A program made the translations under genes and the position numbers. From Cyanophora paradoxa (lineage: Eukaryota > Glaucocystophyceae > Cyanophorales > Cyanophoraceae): a DNA stretch of 64,000 bases. The notes beneath the pieces were generated by a model. The model was not told where the DNA came from. It ran no database searches and worked only from the letters and a program-made list of their open reading frames with translations. This document shows positions 30,844 through 42,012 of the stretch, piece by piece; position 1 is the first letter of the stretch; every line of letters starts with the position of its first letter. Location of the stretch: positions 290,122 through 354,121 of the forward strand of contig QPMI01000401.1 of NCBI GenBank assembly GCA_004431415.1, given 5' to 3'.

Positions 30844-33535
30844 TTATGCTACCATCTTTCCTGTTGCAATATAACTCATTTGATAGTGGAAAAGTCCAAT
30901 GCTTTCATTAAATGCAGAATTTGCCGAAATTGTTGCATGAATAGTAAATGTTGTTGTTGTGGAACTTGTGACACCATATACCAATACATATGAACCACCA
31001 TTATACCCTTGTTTAAGATTGAGAACCACTTCTGGGGCTGCCGCAAATGCTTTTGGGAATGTGACAACCTGTGGAAATCCCCAATGACCTGGACCTGTGA
31101 TTGTTAAAGATTTTGAGAAACTCCCTGTTTGAATATACTGGTCTTTATTGACCCGTTGTTCTGAAACAAGTTTTGCAATCTTTGTATTATCTGTTTCATC
31201 CATTGCATAATATGCTCTTGCGTAAGCATTTCCCCGACATAATAACGTTTTATCGTAAATATTTGCGGAATTGTGGAAAAACCATTGTTCTAAATAAAGA
31301 GGTGCATTCGGTTGGTAAATTTGACCGGATCCCACATACATGGTATTGTTGCTGTAATTGTGTTACCTGTGATCGTATTGGCTACAAACGGGTCTAAGGT
31401 TGGGAAATCTGTGATCTCCGATTTTGTGTGAGTATGGGCAAAATCTGTTATATCGGTCTTTGAATGACTGTGTGCGCCAACTGTGTTAGTAGCTGTTGGT
31501 TTTCCATAGATATTATCCCAATGGAGATAACCGCTATTTCCTGACGAAGCTGGGTTTTGCTCCAACCAATAATACCAAGTAAGTATATTCTTCCTAAAAC
31601 ACCTTGAACACCAATTTTTGTGAACATCTCGCAATTTACAGCAACATATAGCCTGAATGTATTTAAGTTGTATGATTGTGCATATGCATTTACTCGCATT
31701 GTGGTTTGAAAACCTTCATTTATATTAAACCCTTTAATGTCAAAATATCGACAGTTGAAGTGCGCTATATAAAAAATGTAGCATGTTTTCATTCCTGTTG
31801 GAATATCCCAATACATGTAGCTATTACATACTAAATCATTTTGAGCTGCTGTGTATGCTCCCGTGTAGTAACTTATATATGATTCATTTGTCCAATCAGC
31901 GGATTTCAAAAAATAATCGCCAAGAACACTTATAGCATCAAAGTCAGTAGGAGTAGAGAATGTTGGTTTATTAATTAAATCATCATAATTTCCACTTGTT
32001 GCAACAGTAGCAAATGTTGGTTTGTCTGTGATCTCCGCCCATAAATGAGAGTGGGCGAAATTTGTTATTTGATCTCTTGTGTGAGTATGGGCGAAATCTG
32101 AAATCTCATCTTTTGTGTGAAGATGTGCAAAATCGGGTATCTGTAATCGTGAATGTGTGTGGTCAAAATCTGTTATTTGTGATTTTGTGTGAGTGTGTAT
32201 GGGCATGTGCAAGTTGCTAAGAGTTAATCTGTCTTTTCCTACAATATTAAGAGTTTCCCGAGTTAAGATTGGTTGAGTATTTGGGAAGCCATACATTTGT
32301 TGAATATAATACCTCACATCACGTTTTTCATCATTTGTCAATGCTCTGTTGAATACTATAATTTCAGCAATACTACCTCCAACAATTTGTCCAAATCCAA
32401 AAAAGTTTACTATGGAATCAGGTAAATAGTTAGTCCCTGTAACAGTTTGGATATCTACACCATTCAAACCTACCGAATAAGAATCAGAAGTGATTGTTTG
32501 GTCTATGTAATACCATTTATTGATCAAAGAGGGAACTGTGATAGAAGGGGTTGGTTGTTGGACTCCCTCTATTGCAAAACTTGTCATTCCAATTATTGTA
32601 TTCGACTTAACACCAAACTGAACACTTCTGTTTGATAAATCTGTCTTCCATATTCGTAAATGATGATCAACAACAGAGGATGTTTGGTGGTATTTACCTA
32701 TTACAAAGTATGTGAGTCCTGATGACCAATCAATTGTTACATTTGGATAGGAAAATGCGGACATACTGGTTCCGGAAGGAGTTGTTATAGTGAATTGGTT
32801 GTTGATTGCTGCATTTGATGTAAAATACGAACTGGTTCCCGAACCACGTTAATTGATGGAATCAAAGAATTTGGGACTCTATTAAAAAGATTGGAAGTGG
32901 CTGCCGATTCACCATGAACACCTGATGCTTTCCATGCAAAAAGACAATTCGGAATTTGTGAAGCTGGGTCACTGCTTGCTGTAACTCTATAATACGTTTC
33001 ACTGAAAGATTCTAAATAGCTATTGGTTCCCATTTTAATCTTTCCACCCACAGTAAGGTTGCTTGTCACCACCAGTTGCTGGCGATGGTTCCACCTTTGA
33101 GAGGGAGGTAATTTGATAGTGCTAGTTAAGTTCAGGTTCAGTCACATATACATCAAGTTCTGGTTTTGTCACGTAGTTTTCGAGGATATTTGCAAGTTCT
33201 GTATCATCTACATAATTTTTGCTTTCAAGGTAATCATCTGTTACAACACCCGAAAGGGTTTCATTGTGTAAGTTTTTCGCCGCCATTCTCTGATTGACTT
33301 CTAAGGCGCCCTGTTGTTGTTTTGATCCACGCCATCTCACTTTCCCGAAATCATCTTTTGGTTGTCCTGCAAGAGGTGCGTAATTGAATTTGGAGCGACT
33401 AAATATTATTTTCGGTCTTGATCCATCGGTTGCGCTTACATCTGTAACATTCACTTGTAAGATGGCGTCTTTATCATCATAACTCACAGGATCTAATGGA
33501 AGTGGTGGTAAACCTGCTGTTAATGGATATCATCA
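30844..33535 (-). CDS. Adhesion fibre A: coiled N-terminus, LamG-like domain, HTHT..ITDF repeats, H-lectin-like tip (frame changes)
   Basis: About 890 residues if read through. N-terminal part (33487-33122): ILQVNVTDVSATDGSRPKII then a heptad-like TKPELDVYVTEPEL. Middle (32764-32270): a LamG/concanavalin-like jelly roll with INKWYYIDQTITSDSYSVGL and AEIIVFNRALTNDEKRDVRY. Then (32210-31980) six tandem copies of a unit close to AHTHTKDQITDF with variants (FDHTHSRLQIPDF, FAHSHLWAEITDKPTF). Two more copies lie near 31390-31480. The tip (31341-30844) has FPQVVTFPKAFAAAPEVVLN followed by strands ending at 30844, like an H-type lectin domain. Frame changes occur near 33100, 32780, 31600, 31450 and 31340. 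A fibre for attachment to host glycans is the likely role. Confidence 0.7.
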
Positions 33536-33548
33536 TTATAATAACTTG

Positions 33549-35640
33549 TCAAAAGATTCCTGTTTGGTGTCTATAACCCCACCCCACCTGCTGAAACCAT
33601 TTGTATCCTCGAAGTTGTTTAATATATAGTTCGCCATCCATAGTGTTCCCGCATCTATTCCTTTGCGATTCAGTAAATTCACTTAATTGTAATCTTTCAG
33701 CGATGGTATCACTTTGTAGAAACTGACCCATAAATCCATCACCATTTACTAAATCGCCTGTTGATGCAAACGTGGTTTTTCATCTATTTCACTCCATGGT
33801 GCCTGTGGTTAGAGTTTGTAATTTCGGAATAATCATGAGTGTGTGAATCCGAGGAAAGGTTAACGGAGGATTTGTGATATGCTCCCATAAATGAGTGTGT
33901 GCAAATCTGTGATCTGATCTTTGGTGTGAGTATGGCAAAGTCTGTGATCTGATCTTTGGTGTGAGTATGGGCAAAATCTGTGATCTGATCTTTGGTGTGA
34001 GTATGGGCGAAATCTGTGATTTGCCCTTTGGTGTGTGTGTGGTTTTGTATCCAACCTTGAACCACATTCGACGTTGGATGATGTGTAAATTTGCATTACT
34101 TGTTACTGTAGATAATCAATTACTGTTTCGGGTGATGTGATCTTAACCTCTGTAAATGTCAGAGGTGATAATTGGGAATCCATACATTTGTTGAATGTAA
34201 TACCTTACTTGTTGCCTTTCTGCTGTGGTTAATGCTCTGTTGAAAACAATAACTTCACTAACACTACCGCTAAAAAAGGGTTCCGATTCTAAAAGTAGTC
34301 ACTGTTGAATCAGGTAAGTAATTTACTCCTGTAACAGTCCCAATATCAACACCATTTAATCCAACTGAATAGCTGTCTGATGTAAGTGTTTGATCTGCAT
34401 AATACCATTTATTAATCAGAGAAGGAATTGTAAAAGCCATTTGAGTCTGATTGACCCCATTAATGATGAAATCAGTTGTCCCTAATGTGGTGGAGAATCT
34501 CGCTCCATATCTAATAATTCTCGAAGGAGTAACTGTCTTTGAAATATCTATGTGAGCATGTGATAAACTGTTTGTGGGATGGTATCTACCCACATAGAAA
34601 TATGTCAAACTTGCGACCAATCTATTATTCTACCTTGACTATTGAAGATGCTGTGACTGAGGTATTCAAAGCGCATGTTAAACTCATCTGATTATTTGTA
34701 GATATATTGAAGCATAAAAGGGGTTGCCTGTGGCGCTCACCGTGAGCGATGGGATCGAACTTGATACTCTATATAAGAAGTGTAGAACCTGCACTTGACC
34801 TTCTGTTCCTGATGCTTTCCATGCAAAATGCAATTGGGAATATTTGAAGCTGGATCATTGCTGGCTGTTATTTGTAGTAATCTTTGTTCAACTCTTGCAA
34901 TGTAGTAAACGCATATGAACCAACTGTAAGAATTCCATTCACTTTAGGTTACTGGTCTCTATATTGCTACTGTAATATTACTATTTACTGTAAGGTTTCC
35001 TGTGATTGTCCCACAACAAGTGGAAGATACTTAGATAATTCATCAGCAAGTTCAGATTTTGTTACATAATCTCCAAGCATAGCAAGAGTTACGAATTTAC
35101 AAGTATTACAGCAGTAGGTAATCCTCTGTGACCACTCTCGAAATATTTTCATTGTGTATGTTTTTGCTGCCATCCTCTGATTGGCTTCCAGAACCCACCA
35201 TAATCTGTTTTAATCCATGCAAGCTCTGCCCTTCCATAATTATCATTTGCAGTTCCACTATGGGAATGTAGGAATACTTATCTCGACTGAAAACTATCAT
35301 TGGTCTTGAGCCATCTAAACTGCTTACATCTGCTACATGAACCTGTATAGCAGAGTTGTAATTTTGGTAGGTTGCTGGGTCTTTGGACTCTGAATGTATC
35401 TGTGGAATGTCAGCCTCCATGTAGCTTGACACAAAGATATTTGTATGGTTGCTCCTGGTGGTGGTGGGGTTTCAAAGAGCCTGGTAATGTCCTATATGAA
35501 GTGGTCCTCTCATAGCTGAATTTGCAAGTGTCCCATTCACATGTACATAGTGTTCATTCAAAAAGATTCTTTCTGGACATTACAAGTCTGATAAGAGAAA
35601 CCCCCAAGTTATCAAGAGGCTCAACTTTGCGAATTCTGGT
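33549..35640 (-). pseudogene. Adhesion fibre B, diverged duplicate of fibre A, heavily frameshifted
   Basis: The same module order as fibre A lies next to it on the same strand. N-terminal SAIQVHVADVSSLDGSRPMI (35370-35280) and KNIHNENISRVVTEDYL match fibre A KNLHNETLSGVVTDDYL. A LamG-like module (34620-34270) has INKWYYADQTLTSDSYSVGL, GVDIGTVTGVNYLPDS. The repeats HTHTKGQITDF / HTHTKDQITDF occur four to five times at 34060-33880. The C-terminus differs: DGFMGQFLQSDTIAERLQLS and GELYIKQLRGYKWFQQVGWG, instead of the H-lectin tip. At least eight single-base frame changes break the gene, more than in fibre A. Different tips on a shared shaft suggest host-range variation (inference). Confidence 0.6.
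33880..34065 (-). repeat. 33-bp HTHTKDQITDFA coding repeat of fibre B
   Basis: Units on the plus strand close to aaatctgtgatctgatcttt ggtgtgagtatgg are nearly identical at the DNA level, unlike the more diverged copies in fibre A. This indicates recent amplification or gene conversion. One copy has lost a base near 33935. Confidence 0.85.
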
Positions 35641-37075
35641 TGGTCATTGATCTCATCCCAGTGTGTTCATGGTTGCTTGCTGCAAACTTATCGGAATCCC
35701 ATCAATATCACCCCATCATGCCTGTGGTCTTCTGGTGGGGTATTTCTGTGGTTTGCCTAAGATTCTCATCCCAGTCTGATTGTGATCCTCTGGGGGATAC
35801 TTTGCAGGTTTATATTAATTTGTTTCATAATCAGGAAAGAACTCCCAGTCTCAGGTCGAAATCCATCTGGTAGTAATCCTCATGGGTTCATAAGGTTGCT
35901 CATAATCAACAGCTGGTGGATCATGCCCATCTGGCAAATACTCTTCATCAGGTTCATAGTTCTGCTCATACTCAAACTCTTGGGGATCTAAGCCATCTGG
36001 TAGTATCTCCTCTCATTGGGTCAAACTGATCATATTATTATTCTTGTGGGTCAAAACCATCTGGTAAATATTCTTCCTCATCTGGAACGAATTGATATTC
36101 ATCAAGCTCTAATATATCGACTTCAGGAGGTAAATACTGCTCATCTATTTGCTTTCTGGGTTCAATTATAGGTTTATTGCGAACTTGCTCCCAACTAACA
36201 ATATGCTGCCCAAAAGCAACTGTCTCATCTGCTGTTACTCTCTGCCTGGTTGCTTTTTCGGTGTTAAATCCGGTGGATCCCATGGAAGAGGAAGGAACTG
36301 GGACAGGTCCATAATACTCAAGATCTCTCTTATGGTCTTCTCACTAACAAGCTTCTCTCCATTTGCATACACATTGCTGCCATGGATATTTCGCCATTGC
36401 TGGTTCGAATTCCAAGGTCTTTCACATTGCTATACAAAGCAAAAGGTGCCTATCCATTTCAACAAGATCAGGATGTAAATGGATTGCTACTGGCTGACTG
36501 GGGCTTACTGTTGATTGTAATTGATGGCTTTTTTTGATGGACATCTTTTGGAGTAAAGAACCCAAAGGCTCATTCCTTGCAAAGTCATATGTAATATCCT
36601 TGGGGTAGACATCATTTGTGTAGGAGACCTGATTTGTGTTGGCAATGGGACCCACTTGCAATACTTGGGGGACCTCAGCTTTTGCAGTGCTGCCCTCATT
36701 GTAAATTCGCAAACCTGTGTTCTGTTTGCCCTGCTCATCTTGAACATTGAAAATCAATCGACCACTATCAACCTAGAAGGTATATCTGGGTGAGTGCCAC
36801 TGGTTTTGAGTTTCCTAGGTCTCCTTCTTGTTGCTTTGATCTCTGCTACTTGGTTGCTTTCACATTACCCAAACTAAAAGCAACACTGACATTCTTTATC
36901 TGGATCGGTTTGATTCACAGCATGCTCCCTTGATTGAGTCTTGGATGAATTATCGGAGCTGTGGTCGATTGAAACTGAACCCTTTACTTTAATGTTATCA
37001 AAGTTCACATGCTTGGTGCTGCTTGCATTATCATCTTGAATGTTTCTAGATTTGGTGGGTAATTGAAGCTCATGG
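35641..37075 (-). pseudogene. Unrecognised virion-associated gene with YLPDG.DP repeats (frame changes)
   Basis: The minus-strand coding signal runs from about 37075 to 35850 in several frames. Segments in order: NFDNIKVKGSVSIDHSSDN; IFNVQDEQGKQNTGLRIYNE, QVLQVGPIANTNQVSYTND, YPKDITYDFARNEPLGSLLQ (36757-36422); MGSTGFNTEKATRQRVTADE, VAFGQHIVSWEQVRNKPIIE, PEVDILELDEYQFVPDEEEY (36283-36060). It then runs into degenerate repeats of YLPDG(F/H/L)DP(Q/P)E separated by acidic Tyr-rich spacers (36080-35860). WEQVRNKP resembles the short motif found in fibre and tail proteins. It may be the N-terminal or base part of fibre B or a separate protein. Family unknown. Confidence 0.45.
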
Positions 37076-37118
37076 CTTTTACTATATGGATTTATAAAAT
37101 TCCTGATAAGTAAAAGAT

Positions 37119-38092
37119 GCCTCTCAAAGTAGTTCTCAGTTTGTCAGGGGAGGTGCAAGGGGCATTATCATAACCAGGCTGCTAAAGAAATCGAAAATCG
37201 AACTGGCAGAGAATAATCGATCTTGTGGATCTTGTGAGTGGAACACTTCCACTGGTGGGATCATTGCAATAGGTTTGAATATAAGGCATCCTGATAAACC
37301 AGGTGAACCTAAACTGACAGCAAACGATTTACACAATATTTACCTAACTCAACTGCCCTTGATTTTCGCAAATCCTCGAAATATATCGAAAATGCCCTTT
37401 TTAATAACATGATGTGGGACCCTTGGAGACTGCAATCAATTCAGTTACTGGTGAATACAGGATTCCCTAAAGGACATTGTGATCACCTTTGATGACTCAG
37501 AATATGAAACCAATATTTATCACAAATGACAACAATTACAACTTTATGCCTTGTAAGATTGCTGCTAGGGCTACTTCTGCTGCTCCTACATATTTCTCTC
37601 CTGTAAGCATTGTTGATTTCAATCGGGGAGTATATGTCTGTCTATTGATGGTGCCATTTCGGGAAACAATAATCCCAGTGTGTGTGGTTACAGCCATGCA
37701 AAGAAGATTTACAGTGATGATGATGATATATAGTAATAAGTATATCTTGTGGAGGTGGACCCACATTTAGAGTCTGATTATGTGGGTTATGCTTATGAGA
37801 CTGTAAACAGCTGGGCATTCTCTCATGGATTGCCTCAACAGATGGAAGCCCATTGATTAACATGCTCATGGCTGCAAGTGAGCTTTCTGCCCTTGATAAG
37901 ATGGAGGAGTTGTACCCTACTATGATCAGATTATGGGAGATATAGGCTATCAGTCCCACTTCCAAATCCATATAGTAAGCTCCCTTGATGACACTTCTAA
38001 ATCCCAGATATGCTTGCATTTGAAACATACATTAAGCAAACAATGATATGATTAATAAGCTTTGCAGCATTCTAGTAGCAAACTATGAATAA
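37119..38092 (+). pseudogene. Patatin-like phospholipase (frame changes)
   Basis: Patatin enzymes are acyl hydrolases with a Ser-Asp dyad. Reading from the ATG at 37119 (MPLKVVLSLSG), a one-base change in a G run leads into GGARGIIITRLLKKI (oxyanion glycine loop). Next come IIDLVDLVSGTSTGGIIAIG (GxSxG nucleophile), then KIAARATSAAPTYFSP at about 37560 (a family hallmark), IDGAISGNNNPSVCGYSHAK (the DG(G/A) catalytic Asp motif), MLMAASELSALDKMEEL and SSLDDTSKS near the C-terminus, ending NDMINKLCSILVANYE and TAA at 38090-38092. All blocks are in correct order over about 324 residues, interrupted by several single-base frame changes. The following gene starts inside its stop (ATGAATAA). A role in membrane passage or release is inferred. 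Confidence 0.7.
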
Positions 38093-38614
38093 AGAACCCT
38101 TCAAAGGCTTATACTCTCACTACTATACCTCCTTTGGATGCAATTGGTAGCTTGCAGATGATGATTCACTGCCTCATCCTCTGTGACAGGTAAAGAGCTT
38201 TCATGGCTAGACCTTCAGCATTTGGCTGGGAAGCTGGAGCCTATGCTCCTGAGCAGATATGGGAAACCCCCACTGAATACCTTCAAGTTGCTTTCCCATA
38301 TACTTTTGAACTCTCTCTGTGATTGGTATGTCAGGGACACCAATGCTTTTATTAAGACTTTCAATGTGGCAACATCCACTGATGGGATCAACTGGTCTTT
38401 TATTCGATCAGATGGGCAAAACAAAATATATGTCTGTGAGAACATTAACAATGCTCACAACTCAGGTGATGTTGGCTCTATTGAGTGGATTTCTCAGCAT
38501 CAAGGATGCTTTTTAGGTTTTTCTCTCAGAATCAAGTATATTCGCATTTATCCCCTTGTGTATGTGAATGCTCCCACAATGAGAGTTGACTTTACAGGTG
38601 CCTTTATTCGATAA
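38085..38614 (+). pseudogene. Discoidin (F5/8 type C) domain protein (frame changes)
   Basis: About 175 residues. It starts MNKEPFKGLYSHYYTSFG, overlapping the patatin stop by 8 bases. Downstream frames give TASSSVTGKE, then ARPSAFGWEAGAYAPEQIWE followed by PTEYLQVAFPYTF, NVATSTDGINWSFI, and IKYIRIYPLVYVNAPTMRVD then FTGAFIR with stop at 38612-38614. The order (taSSs, W/gWlQv, S.DG..W, yiRi.P, lR.d..G) is that of the F5/8C carbohydrate- or lipid-binding fold. At least three frame changes break it. It is probably co-expressed with the phospholipase. Its last bases overlap the end of the converging structural gene on the other strand. Confidence 0.6.
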
Positions 38615-39525
38615 ACTCCAACTGAAAAGAATTATCGATTCCATTCATATCAATCAGTTCACCAAAGTAATCTTTAAACTCAACTGTGAGTTCCCTTATC
38701 ACCAGGTTTCTGTCATTTATTGAATGAATTCTGCATGTTCACCACTATGGTAAACATAGCCCTATATCTTTACTCAATTGCAATCTAAGGATTGCCCCTG
38801 GTTTTGTGGTTGCGATTTCGGAATTATATTGTGTCTGCTGGCAAAGGGGACAGCTCTTTAATATGCATGTACAGATACTGCTCAGCATTCATATCAGACA
38901 TCTTCCTGCTGTCAAAATAATATTGCAAGGGCTTAGAGAGAGTCTGGGTCCTGAAAGGTGATTCCCCATGCTGGGTGATCAGGTGTAATAGGTTTGCCAT
39001 CATACTTTAAAAGGTTCTCAGGTCGATAGGGTGATCCACCAACAGGAGGAGTGCTATAATACCCATTGGTGTATTCAGTAGAACTCACACCCAAAAGCTT
39101 CCCTATTCTCTGGTTGCTTGCAATAAAACGAAACTCATGGTTACTGTAAAACTCCACTTTATAGGTAGTTGGGTTATAGAATATCTTGAACTCAAAAGCT
39201 ACTGTTTTGCCTGCAATGGTTTGGAAGCTTGAATAGTTCAGCCCATAATTATAAGGGTGTGTGACCCCAAAATGACCCTGATTATGTAGCCACTGGGAAG
39301 GGGATACACTTGTTGTGTGATGATTTCATTGTATGAACCATCTTGGTAATTAAACTGAACTGTTAGATGATCAGTTCCCACACTGTTATAGATACTGTTT
39401 GGAATCTCTGCATATAGAACCCTGCATTCCTTGGTCTCTCTACTGGAGTTGTGAGGGTGACCCTGTAAGAGTTTTCATTTTGTCCTTGGCTTCTATCCCT
39501 GCTATCAATATTAACAGCGGTTCAT
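38604..39525 (-). pseudogene. Viral structural protein, paralogue of the 39555 gene (frame changes)
   Basis: About 305 residues. It starts near 39525 with NIDSRDRSQGQNENSYRVTL followed by TPVERP, then YNSVGTDHLTVQFNYQDGSY, FEFKIFYNPTTYKVEFYSNH, RIGKLLGVSSTEYTNGYYST, ending with INDRNLVIRELTVEFKDYFG and ELIDMNGIDNSFQLEFIE, stop at 38604-38606. The pattern (a D-S-R start, variable beta middle, an LLG turn, and a final L..L.V.F.D..G...D.NG.D..F.L) is shared by minor virion proteins of PLV-like viruses. It is encoded head-to-head with the next gene, 29 bases apart. At least five frame changes. Penton or capsid-associated role inferred. Confidence 0.5.
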
Positions 39526-39554
39526 TTTAATATATAAATATAGATAAAAGAAGA
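39526..39554. promoter_or_regulatory. Compact bidirectional promoter of two structural genes
   Basis: Only 29 bases separate the two divergent starts. The gap is almost all A/T with TAATATATAAATATAGATAA, so one TATA-like box probably serves both genes. Viral genes elsewhere in the block have similar TATAAA boxes upstream. Confidence 0.55.
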
Positions 39555-40563
39555 ATGCCTGTGGATTACATCGAGGTTAGCTCATTTAATACAATCTCTG
39601 GTGATGGTCCCACATCAAGCTTTGTGGCTAGACTCCCCAGTAGTTATGAGAATGTGAGGGCTGTGAGACTGGTCTCAGCCGAATTTTATAACAGCATCCC
39701 TATGGTGAGTGGTGAAACCAAAGCAGGAGATGTGACAGTTGACAATGCATTTAGCATTTATTATTCTGAACAAACTCCTGGAGCTGGAAGCTCAGGAATT
39801 CCAACAGTTCGCCCAGCTGCTGACTATGAACAATGGAAACAATTCATTATAAGTCGAAACACCCCCCATCCAAAGCCACCAACAACTGGTGAATGTAATT
39901 AACTCTAAATTCGAAGGCAGAAATCCCCAACCATCCATTCGCTGCAAATGGGATGAATCACTGAAACGAATTATATTCCACTCAGCAGTACCATTTTACT
40001 TGGCTTTCTCAGTAGCTGTGAACCCAAGCCAACAAACAATCCAAAAGCTGTTGAGTTCAGCTAGACTGCTTGGTCTTGATCCTGGAAGATATGGTAATTC
40101 CCCAATCCAATCACAGGTTATGATGCTCTCACTGATGGAATCTTTACTGGTGGTCGAGTGAATGGCATTATATCTTCTTTTGAGCCTGAGAAGACCAGGG
40201 ACAGTGTTTTGTTTGTGAGAGTAAAGGAGCTGGGTGATCTGGTGCAATGTGGGGATGGTCTTCTGACTGGTTACTTTCACAAAATAGTGGTCCCTGACAA
40301 AGATTATGGTGAGCATGTAGTTTACAATTCACAGAGGCTCATCCACTTTACAAATACTATAATAAGAAGGTTGGATTATCCACTTTCTCGGTTGATATTG
40401 TAATGCTATTAATGAACCAATTGATTTTGAGGGTCAACCTGTTCATCTGACCTTTGAAATTCGCTATGGTGATGAGCCAGCAGGGGACCCAGTTTATGAA
40501 TACTTTAAGATGCGAATGTCACAGCTTCACCCTTCCTATCCAGTTATTACAAACTTCGCATAA
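39555..40563 (+). pseudogene. Viral minor capsid/penton-like structural protein (frame changes)
   Basis: About 336 residues. N-terminus: MPVDYIEVSSFNTISGDGPT, SSFVARLPSSYENVRAVRLV, SAEFYNSIPMVSGETK. Middle: KWDESLKRIIFHSAVPFYLA, LSSARLLGLDPGRYGNSPI. C-terminal: GYFHKIVVPDKDYGEHVVYN, then LSFSVDIVNAINEPIDFEGQ followed by PVHLTFEIRY, and SQLHPSYPVITNFA with TAA at 40561-40563. The I.VSS..r..G......F...LP......v..V.L...efyNSiP pattern and final beta strands are those of the small capsid-associated protein encoded beside the capsid gene in PLVs. It lies 51 bases upstream of the candidate capsid gene. Frame changes near 39850, 40110 and 40390. Confidence 0.5.
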
Positions 40564-40614
40564 ATTAAGGATCATTGGTAGATTTTTTATGTTGCAGTAT
40601 AATAAAAGAGAATA

Positions 40615-41866
40615 ATGGATATCACTTCCACTCTTCAAAGACTTTCGCTGAAAGAAGCCCTAACAACCCCAGAGGAGGCGAAAGCCTTTTTCCTGGATAA
40701 CTCCCTTATGCTTGGTCTCGAATCCAAGTCTAAGCCAGTTCTAGTTGTTGTGAATCCCAGCAATACTTTTGAGAATAATGTTGGAAATCGCATTTCCTTC
40801 AAGCTACCTCGCTACAATTTCTGTGGAAAACTCGAACTTGCTTTCGACCTTCCAGATCACTTTTGCTGGTGATAGATCTAGTTCGCAATGGATACACTCG
40901 CCCAGTTGGTGCTTTAGTTCAGCGACTTGAAATTACCTATGGATCTTACACCTACCATATTCCCTGATTTCCTTGCTCATTTCCCCCTGGTCTATTATTC
41001 GGAGGATCAACTAGCTAAAAAGAAACGATCAATGGGCATGGTTCATGGCATCCCTGCTCATGGAACCAACCGACTTGGTGGCTCATTTTTCGTTGAAATC
41101 CCAGTGCCTTGGCTAAATCACTACCTTCCCCTTGGTGCTTTATCTGGTGAAATGGTTGTTACTGTTTGGTTTAAGGATGCTGGAAAGGGTTATGTTGAAA
41201 CTTCCTATGGTGGTCGTCTCTCCCTGTTGTTGGACAGCTGCTGATAAGACAGAAGATGATGGTCTTGGAACTGCAATGCTACACTGCCCATGTTGGTCAA
41301 AACATCACACTTTCAGTCTTGGTGCAACAACCCTGTATTTCAATTACTTCTCCTCGCCTTTACATGCATGCTATTAATGTTTCTGATGAGCTTTTCGCTA
41401 CTGTAATTGAAAAAGTAAAGACTACTGGCATGGCTATTCCCTCCCTTGATATTGGATTTGTAGATGCTATGCTTTCTGCCAAGGGCAATGCCCAACCCAA
41501 TCGAATTAACCTCTCTCAAATCTCAGGTCTTGTTATGCTCTGCTTGTTTCAGTTCGTGATAATGAACTGTTGACAAATCCAATGGCTCCCACAGTGTTCT
41601 TAAGACCTATGCCAACTCCAAAGACATAACATTTCACTGAAATAAATGGTCAGCGACTTTTTGCCACTGAGCCAATTTCCCTACTCAAAGGTGCTGAGCT
41701 AATTGCTGATGCCTTCAAATGCTCTAACATGGATAAGGTTGCTGATCGCTATGTCCTTTCAGGATTATTTCTGCCTTGATGGAGAAAAGGCGATTCGAAA
41801 TATTGCCAGTGGTTTGTTGATGACAAATTCCTCATCTTCATTCCTCACCTCTACATGCCCAGATAA
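40615..41866 (+). pseudogene. Candidate major capsid protein, double jelly-roll type (frame changes)
   Basis: About 417 residues if read through. N-terminus: MDITSTLQRLSLKEALTTPE, an SKPVLVVVNPSNTFENNVGN strand and ISFKLPRYNFCGKLELAFDL. Middle: LVRNGYTRPVGALVQRLEIT followed by YGSYTYHI, and SFFVEIPVPWLNHYLPLGAL then SGEMVVTVWFK, which resembles the IPLPf...LPl.AL signature in the first jelly roll of PLV, adenovirus-like and NCLDV capsids. Second half: SPRLYMHAINVSDELFATVI, KGNAQPNRINLSQISGLV, FVDDKFLIFIPHLYMPR with a stop at 41864-41866. The size is at the short end for the family. At least six frame changes. Identification rests on position, fold-like pattern and neighbours, not on a search. 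Confidence 0.6.
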
Positions 41867-42012
41867 GGTAAATCGATGTTAATGTTCGCGCTTCATGCAT
41901 AGTTTCCTCATTATAGACGGTTCAGGTGTTCGTAGAATCAATTTATAGATTGTTACGATATTCAGTCTCCCTGCATTATTTTTATCTGTCTTTATTTAGA
42001 AGATATACAACA
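41867..42012. promoter_or_regulatory. Intergenic region upstream of the packaging ATPase
   Basis: About 145 AT-rich bases. Contains TTATAGA-type boxes near 41945 and a pyrimidine-rich tract before the ATPase start. No gene seen. Confidence 0.35.

Noticed and set aside
36149-36478. Plus-strand frame of 109 codons
   Set aside because: The minus strand has the coding texture (VTADE, WEQVRNKP, YLPDG repeats); the plus frame is an antisense shadow.
37642-38028. Minus-strand frame of 128 codons with His-rich end
   Set aside because: It is the shadow of the patatin gene on the plus strand, where motifs are clear.
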